A stretch of 64,000 nt of DNA, from positions 1 to 64,000 of the forward strand of contig JAGTXK010000025.1 of NCBI GenBank assembly GCA_019096195.1. Reading direction: 5' to 3'. This document shows positions 57,474 to 64,000 of the stretch, one piece after another; position 1 is the stretch's first letter, and each line of letters opens with the position of its first letter. The position numbers and the translations under genes were made by a program. Below the pieces are notes generated by a model. It ran no database searches. It was not told the origin of the DNA and worked only from the letters and a program-made list of their open reading frames with translations. Origin of the DNA: Boletus sp. NGJ (taxonomy: Eukaryota; Basidiomycota; Agaricomycetes; Boletales; Boletaceae).

Positions 57474-59250
57474 TCAGTAGAACCCCCGTGTTGAGGGTTG
57501 GGATACATCGGCTGCTGGTTGCGTCTGATGGGATGTGAGTTGATGCCAAGGTCCACCATCGGCAGGATGTCCTCCACAATCAGGTGCATCTTTGTTCGGA
57601 GGTTTGGGAATGGTAGTCTTAGTACGTGATTTATCATGTGACGTGAGATGAGTGCCTGCATACAAAATACGAGGAACAACAAACCTTCTGTCTTCTCACA
57701 TTTCTTGCAGCAGATCGCTGAAATAATGCGTTAACACACTACATCCGATCATCTATCAAGGAACAGCATTCACTGTCTTACCCCGACCTGCAGCCATCGT
57801 CGAAGGTCCCTTTTTTGCCTGGCCTCCACTCTCACCGGGGAGTGGAAAGGAGATCGACGATTGGCAGGCTCGCGCGACTTTCCGGGACGTCGATCTAGCT
57901 TATGCGAATCCGGGCCCTTGTTACTCTTTCTCTGTCGCCACCTTTCGAGTATCGAACGGCCCTGAAGTGACTCGACAGTATCAAGATTTCCCTCTTGGCG
58001 TGTCTCTGAAGTGGATGACACGGCTAGGGCATCTGACTGCGATATGGCATGAGATGCATCCAGTGGCGGTGCCTCGTCATCACTAGAATTGGAAGAGGCC
58101 AATGACTCAGGCAGTGTCAATACACAGACAAGAGAAGAATGTACCGATCACCCACCTCGTCGTAATTGAACTCAAGAGCAGGAGTGCTCGACGGCACGTC
58201 AACCTATGTGATCGTGAGAACTCGCTTCGAGGGAAACGAACCAACTGATACCTCGATGAGACTATCGCCGTCTTTGTTGTGCCCCTCGGACTGGTGTAGA
58301 TTGGATTTCGCGCGTTGTTCCTGTTGTACATACACAGTGATGGTGTCAGCGCAACACTTTAGTGACGAGATGACAAACTCCTACGGGTCTAACTTATGTG
58401 GTTCGTTTGTCGTGGCCACCTGATGTCGAGGATCGCTCGTCATGTCGTACATTCGCAGTATACACCTATTAGATTGTTAACGTAGGAAACAGAATGGAGC
58501 CTATCCAAGATGCTGGGACTAAAAGGCACAAATACTTACATTGAATGGACTATACGATTCTGGGAAAATCTTGCTGAGATCACGAATGTTGATTTTTCCG
58601 TTCTCCCATCCAGTCGCAAGACGGCTACTGTCCGTCGAGATGGCGATTGAGAATGGCCGTTTGCTGTCCTTGATGACAGGGCCAATCCGAGTCAGTGTCA
58701 ATGTGTCGAGGAACGAGATTGAAGATAGTGTGGCCGCAGCGATGAATTTGCCATTGGCGGCGAGAGCGATTGAGTGGATGCCATTCTTGTTGTCAGACTC
58801 AGTAAGTAGGGACCCAGTGGATGTATTGAATGACTTGATTTTGTTGTCACGGGATGTCGCAAAAACATGCCGACCATCGCTTGACCATGCAAGCGGAGTG
58901 CCCAACCAGCTGGCTATGTCAGTATTGATGGTGAGAAGGTTGTCACCGGTCTGACTATCGAAAATGCGGATGGATTTGTGGGTGCAGGCAGTCGCGATGT
59001 GCTCGGCCTTGAGGGATTCCAGCTACAGTGACTTGTGTGTCGTGTTTGAGCGGGCCAACGAGTCTCTGCGGGCCACTGGTTGTAATGCTCGCAGCTGTGT
59101 GAGTCCCGGCCGGTGGCAAACCTTGTCGAATCTGGGGAGACGTCGATTGTCAGTACCTCATTTTTGCCCTCCACGTCGATGACCTTTTCATGCATCTCTC
59201 CATCCAACACGCTGGCCCCGTTGTCAGTCCCACACAATATCCGTTTAAAT
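57474..59250 (-). pseudogene. WD40 protein paralogue 4, truncated and decayed
   Basis: The first exon and first propeller blade are missing; homology begins near 59250 with MCGTDNGASVLDGEMHEKV and DVSPDSTRFATG, then breaks with several indels (59140-58990). It continues SWLGTPLAWSSDGRHVFATS, TGSLLTESDN, SIALAANGKFIAAATLSSIS and ISTDSSRLATGWENGKINIRD (58905-58530). The tail region (58331-57770) has YNRNNARNPIYTS and NRRSPFHSPVRVEARQKRD. The right border at about 59250 lies just upstream of the amidase gene, so the duplication array ends here. Confidence 0.75.
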
Positions 59251-59409
59251 CTGTGTTCATTTCACTTATCTCTTGATTGTGTTTCTCGCTTCGTCAAAAT
59301 CTTTGGCTAGAAACCCATTGGATATCACGTGCTGGCGAGTCTTTGGCTGACCAATTTTACCCCATAGTTGATAGTTTCGAGACGGTCTCAGTCTGGTCAC
59401 TTTGAGACT

Positions 59410-61875
59410 ATGGGGAACTCTGTAAGTGCACAACGCCAAGCCAACATTTCGTCGAAGCGTTCGGCACGAGACGAGGCGCTTGCCTTGGCTGCTCCATATG
59501 ATGCCAGCATTCACGACCCCTTTCTGCACGCGACAGGTAGAACTCAACGCATTAGTCGTTGTCTGAACAATCTGGTGATCTGATATTTTTCTTTCTGCCC
59601 AGCTACAGAGATTGTCGAACATATCGCTGCTGGTAAATGGACGGCGTCGCAAGTTCTTGACGCATACATGACCCGCGCAGTGGTCTCTCAATCCAACACG
59701 AATTGCATCACCGAAGGTCAGTCGGAAGCGAATAAGAAATAAGTTCAGTTTAACTAACTTTTGTCCGTCCATCTTAGTCCTCTTTGAAGACGCGAAGAAG
59801 CAGGCGAAAGAACTTGACGAAGAGTTTACCCGAACGGGCAAGTTACGAGGGCCTCTCCATGGCGTTCCAATGAGTTTTAAAGACCAATGTAAGCCTATTT
59901 ACGGGGTTCAGTCCGTCCACATGCTCAATGTATGCGCAGATGAGATCGCTGGCTATGATGCAACCCTTGGTTTCACGCATTGGGCTCACAAACCATCCAC
60001 CAAGGATGCCTTCGTAAGTTAACTATTCGTGCTGATGTCCTTTTGTTACACTCATCTTTCCCGAAGCTCGTCACCCAGTGCAGAAAAGCAGGAGCCATCA
60101 TCATTGTCAAAACCAACGTGCCTCAAACAATGTTCGCGTTCGAATGCTCCAATGTACTCTGGGGTCGAACCACGAACCCGTGGGATGACAAATATACCTG
60201 TGGAGGGAGTTCTGGTGGAGGTTCGTTGATCGTCCTCTGGATATAGCGTGGTGATGCGACTGATTCGGCGCGCATATATGCAGAAGCCGCCCTGTTAGCG
60301 ATGGATGGGTCCGCGCTCGGCATTGGCTCGGACATCGGAGGTAGTCTGCGTATACCGACTTCGTACTGTGGCATCTACTCTCTCAAGCCGTCGTCTGATC
60401 GAGTGAGCAATGATGGCACGATGGGTATGACCGGAAGTTCTACTCGGTGTGCATGAACCATGACTCACACTTGGCTCCACCAAGGTTGCAACCCTGGATA
60501 CGAAGCAATCCGAATATCATACGGACCAATGGGGAGGTACGGATCCTCCTATTGAATCCGATTAGTATTTCCCTCCAAGATGATAGGTCAGTCAGGGACT
60601 GCGAGCTATTCTGTCGCACTGTATTCGGCGATCAAGATGGTGCCCACCAAATTGTTCCGGTCCCGTTCCGTCCTGTTGAATTGCCCAGCAAACTCAAATT
60701 CGGGTACTATTTCTCAGGCAAGTTGCTTCCTACTTGTCACGATGCCTAGAACTTATAGTGATTCTGCATGCAAAAGATACAATGTTGCAATCTTCCCCTG
60801 CGAACGTCCGAGCTGTCCAGGAGACGATCAACGCCTTGAGGTCACGGGGACATGAATGTGTCGAATTCTTACCTTCATTGAGTATGTTTAACTCGTTTGG
60901 TGCTCTGAAGCTCGCTCAAGATCTCGGCTGAGTAGGTAGTGAGGCGATGACCACTTTCGTCGGACTTACTACTGCTGACGGCTACCGGAGAATGCTCTCA
61001 ACAGTGGAGTCTGACCCCAAGGTACGAGTTTTTAAATCAGGATATGATGCCAATTTAAAAATATTTCACAGGAGCCAAGCTTGTTCCTCTCGACTTTAGG
61101 TCCAAAGCTTCCAGGTCAGTAATGATTATTGGTTAGTCTCAGGAGGCTGCATAGCTCACCGTCCATCACCGTCAAAGGCTTTGTGCGCCACTTTGTTGCT
61201 TGGGCAGCCGGTACATTCTTTGGAGACAAACTTTTCCATGATCTCTTTTTGCACTCACGTTCAAAATCTGTGTCTGAATTCATAGAGTTCACCGATCGGC
61301 GCAACAAAGTTATCAAGGCATGGTACAAGGAGGCGAGCATGGATGGTGTCTCATCAGTTTATCTTGTTGATCCCCTCCAAACAGGTTTGGGATAAGTATG
61401 GCTTCGACGGCATCATCGCCCCAGTCCAGTCACTGCCCACAATCCCCCACGGGTAAGGATCGTTACACATTCATCATCTCTCGTCTGTGGGTCAAACGCC
61501 AGGGACTCACCCGCACGTTTCCCATTGTCCAGTGGTTGTGCGACGCTCTCCCCCCTCGCAGCGTGTACTATTCTGTACAACGTCATCGACTCACCTGTGG
61601 GTGTCGTCCCCGTTACGCGCGTCGATCCCAAGCAGGACACGCTCCCAGCGGACTTTGTCCCAGGTGCGACGGGGACCTCCACGATCCTTGAGAAACAGAT
61701 GTACTTGGGTCCGACGCCAGTGTACGACCCAGTAGCGATGGCGGGTATCCCGGTGGGCGTACAGATCGTGGGTAAAAAGTGGGAGGACGAAAAGGTGTTG
61801 GAGATGATGAAGGTCGTGGACGAAGCGCTTGAGACGACGCGGGGTTTTGGTCCTGGGTGCTGGAAGGCGCAATGA
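59410..61875 (+). CDS. Amidase-signature family hydrolase (acetamidase / fatty-acid-amide-hydrolase-like), 14 exons
   Basis: Fourteen exons join in frame to 573 codons plus stop: 59410-59536, 59603-59716, 59778-59888, 59940-60013, 60067-60220, 60284-60424, 60485-60536, 60587-60717, 60759-60881, 60936-61021, 61072-61114, 61178-61332, 61385-61452, 61533-61875. The Ser-Ser-Lys catalytic set is visible: Lys in [10 protein letters not shown], the Gly-Ser-rich signature CGGSSGGEAAL (exon 5/6 border) and the Ser-rich [16 protein letters not shown]. The enzyme should hydrolyse carboxylic amides; the substrate cannot be told. Length is normal for the family. Two introns, after exon 8 (60718) and exon 12 (61333), start with GC instead of GT. 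An in-frame upstream Met exists at 59368; I chose MGNSVSAQ as the more family-like start. It appears intact. Confidence 0.9.
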
Positions 61876-62603
61876 GCGAGGGAACGATCGGAGGTGGGTG
61901 GACGATGGACTCTGTTTCCTTTCATTTGGTTTTTTCTCCTGTGGAGTCAAGTCAGACTAGAGTTAATCACATGTCGCGTAATGGCACTTTTCATCGATCG
62001 CGCGGCCGTGGGCGCTGGACGTGCAAGCACATATAAAGGTTGATTTGATCCAGAATCATTGAGTTGCCGTTTAGTATACAATGCGGGTATCGCCCCATGA
62101 TCTAAGCACAACAGCCCAGGGGAACTCGAGGGCAGAAATAAAAGGCAAGGGAAAAAGAGCATTTAAAATGACGATGCAACGTTGTAGCGTGAACGACACC
62201 TGAAAACGATGACAGGATGCGAGGCAAACCAAAAAAGAAAAAGAGCAATGTGCAAGGTTTGAGAGCGGGACACAGAGATGGAGATGAGATTGAAACTTGA
62301 GATTACAAATGACAAAGGAAAAAAAAACCAAGGCCGACGAGGACAGCAGTGCACATGACGACGACAACCAAAAAAAAAAAAAAAAAAAGGCAAAGCAGAC
62401 ATTTCGTATAGCACGTCAAGTGGTCCAATCCCTCTCACCATAAACAGTGAATCAGCGGCGCCCGTTCTTGCGGATCATCCATGATCAACAACGTTCTGAT
62501 GGGTTCCGGTCAGATATGGCAAGTGAGATGCGGCTCACCCTCTTGTTTAGGAAAAAGGAGGGTATGACCTCGATCATTTGGATCGTGCTTTGGCCGGCAT
62601 CTA
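61876..62603. other. Region between convergent amidase and forkhead genes
   Basis: Probably the 3' untranslated regions of both genes. It holds an A-tract of about 18 bases near 62370-62389 and shorter A-rich runs near 62230 and 62325. No coding frame is convincing; the ORFs on the minus strand here are low-complexity. Confidence 0.6.

Positions 62604-64000
<1,397 letters not shown>

Noticed and set aside
60891-60932. Apparent premature TGA in the amidase (after ...LKLAQDLG)
   Set aside because: It lies inside an intron 60882-60935 (GTATGT...GTAG); skipping it restores the family pattern [18 protein letters not shown] and keeps phase.
62330-62390. Poly-A tail of a retroposed gene near 62370-62389
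   Set aside because: No upstream intronless gene copy or target duplication; it sits in the shared 3' region of two convergent genes.

Overview
The window looks like a transposon-rich block of a filamentous basidiomycete genome, most likely an Agaricomycete (mushroom-forming fungus). The evidence is many short introns of about 45-65 nt with GT-AG (some GC-AG) borders, and protein families typical of that class: a KDZ transposase with a CxC2-type cysteine cluster, a TET/JBP-like dioxygenase, DUF6698-like proteins, a short F-box/LRR-like protein, a CACTA-type transposase and a tandem WD40 family. No rRNA, tRNA or CRISPR array was seen.

Layout. 1-8774: a hAT DNA transposon sits inside the reverse-transcriptase region of a degraded Ty3/Gypsy chromovirus whose left part lies outside the window. 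8775-19050: a CpG-poor stretch with a DUF6698-like gene (-), an F-box/LRR-like gene (+), a dispersed repeat with an inverted arm pair, an unrecognised gene (-) and a repetitive unknown-family gene (+). 19130-28560: a KDZ transposase (+) split by a second, near-identical and inverted hAT copy with a perfect 8-bp target duplication, followed by a convergent TET/JBP-like gene (-). 28985-30275: an 87-bp minisatellite. 30420-39805: a second DUF6698-like gene (-), cut by a complete-length Ty3/Gypsy element with 5-bp target duplication; one of its LTRs carries an apparently intact Tc1/mariner element. 39806-43470: gene fragments and a CACTA-like transposase (-). 43835-59250: four tandem WD40 paralogues (-), two well preserved and two decayed, with a repeated upstream block and relics of an aspartic protease in the spacers. 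59410-61875: an intact 14-exon amidase gene (+). 62604-64000: a forkhead transcription factor (-), running off the right edge.

How it fits together. The order of nested insertions can be read: Gypsy-1, KDZ/TET-JBP and DUF6698 sequences are the oldest; the hAT copies and Gypsy-2 entered them; Tc1 entered Gypsy-2. The older layer (about 8.8-31.3 kb) shows strong loss of CpG. In the KDZ gene every one of nine in-frame TGA codons falls where an Arg codon CGA would fit, as expected from deamination of methylated CpG. The linked TET/JBP-like gene, a family that oxidises 5-methylcytosine, carries the same kind of damage. The right end (from about 59.4 kb) is ordinary single-copy host sequence.
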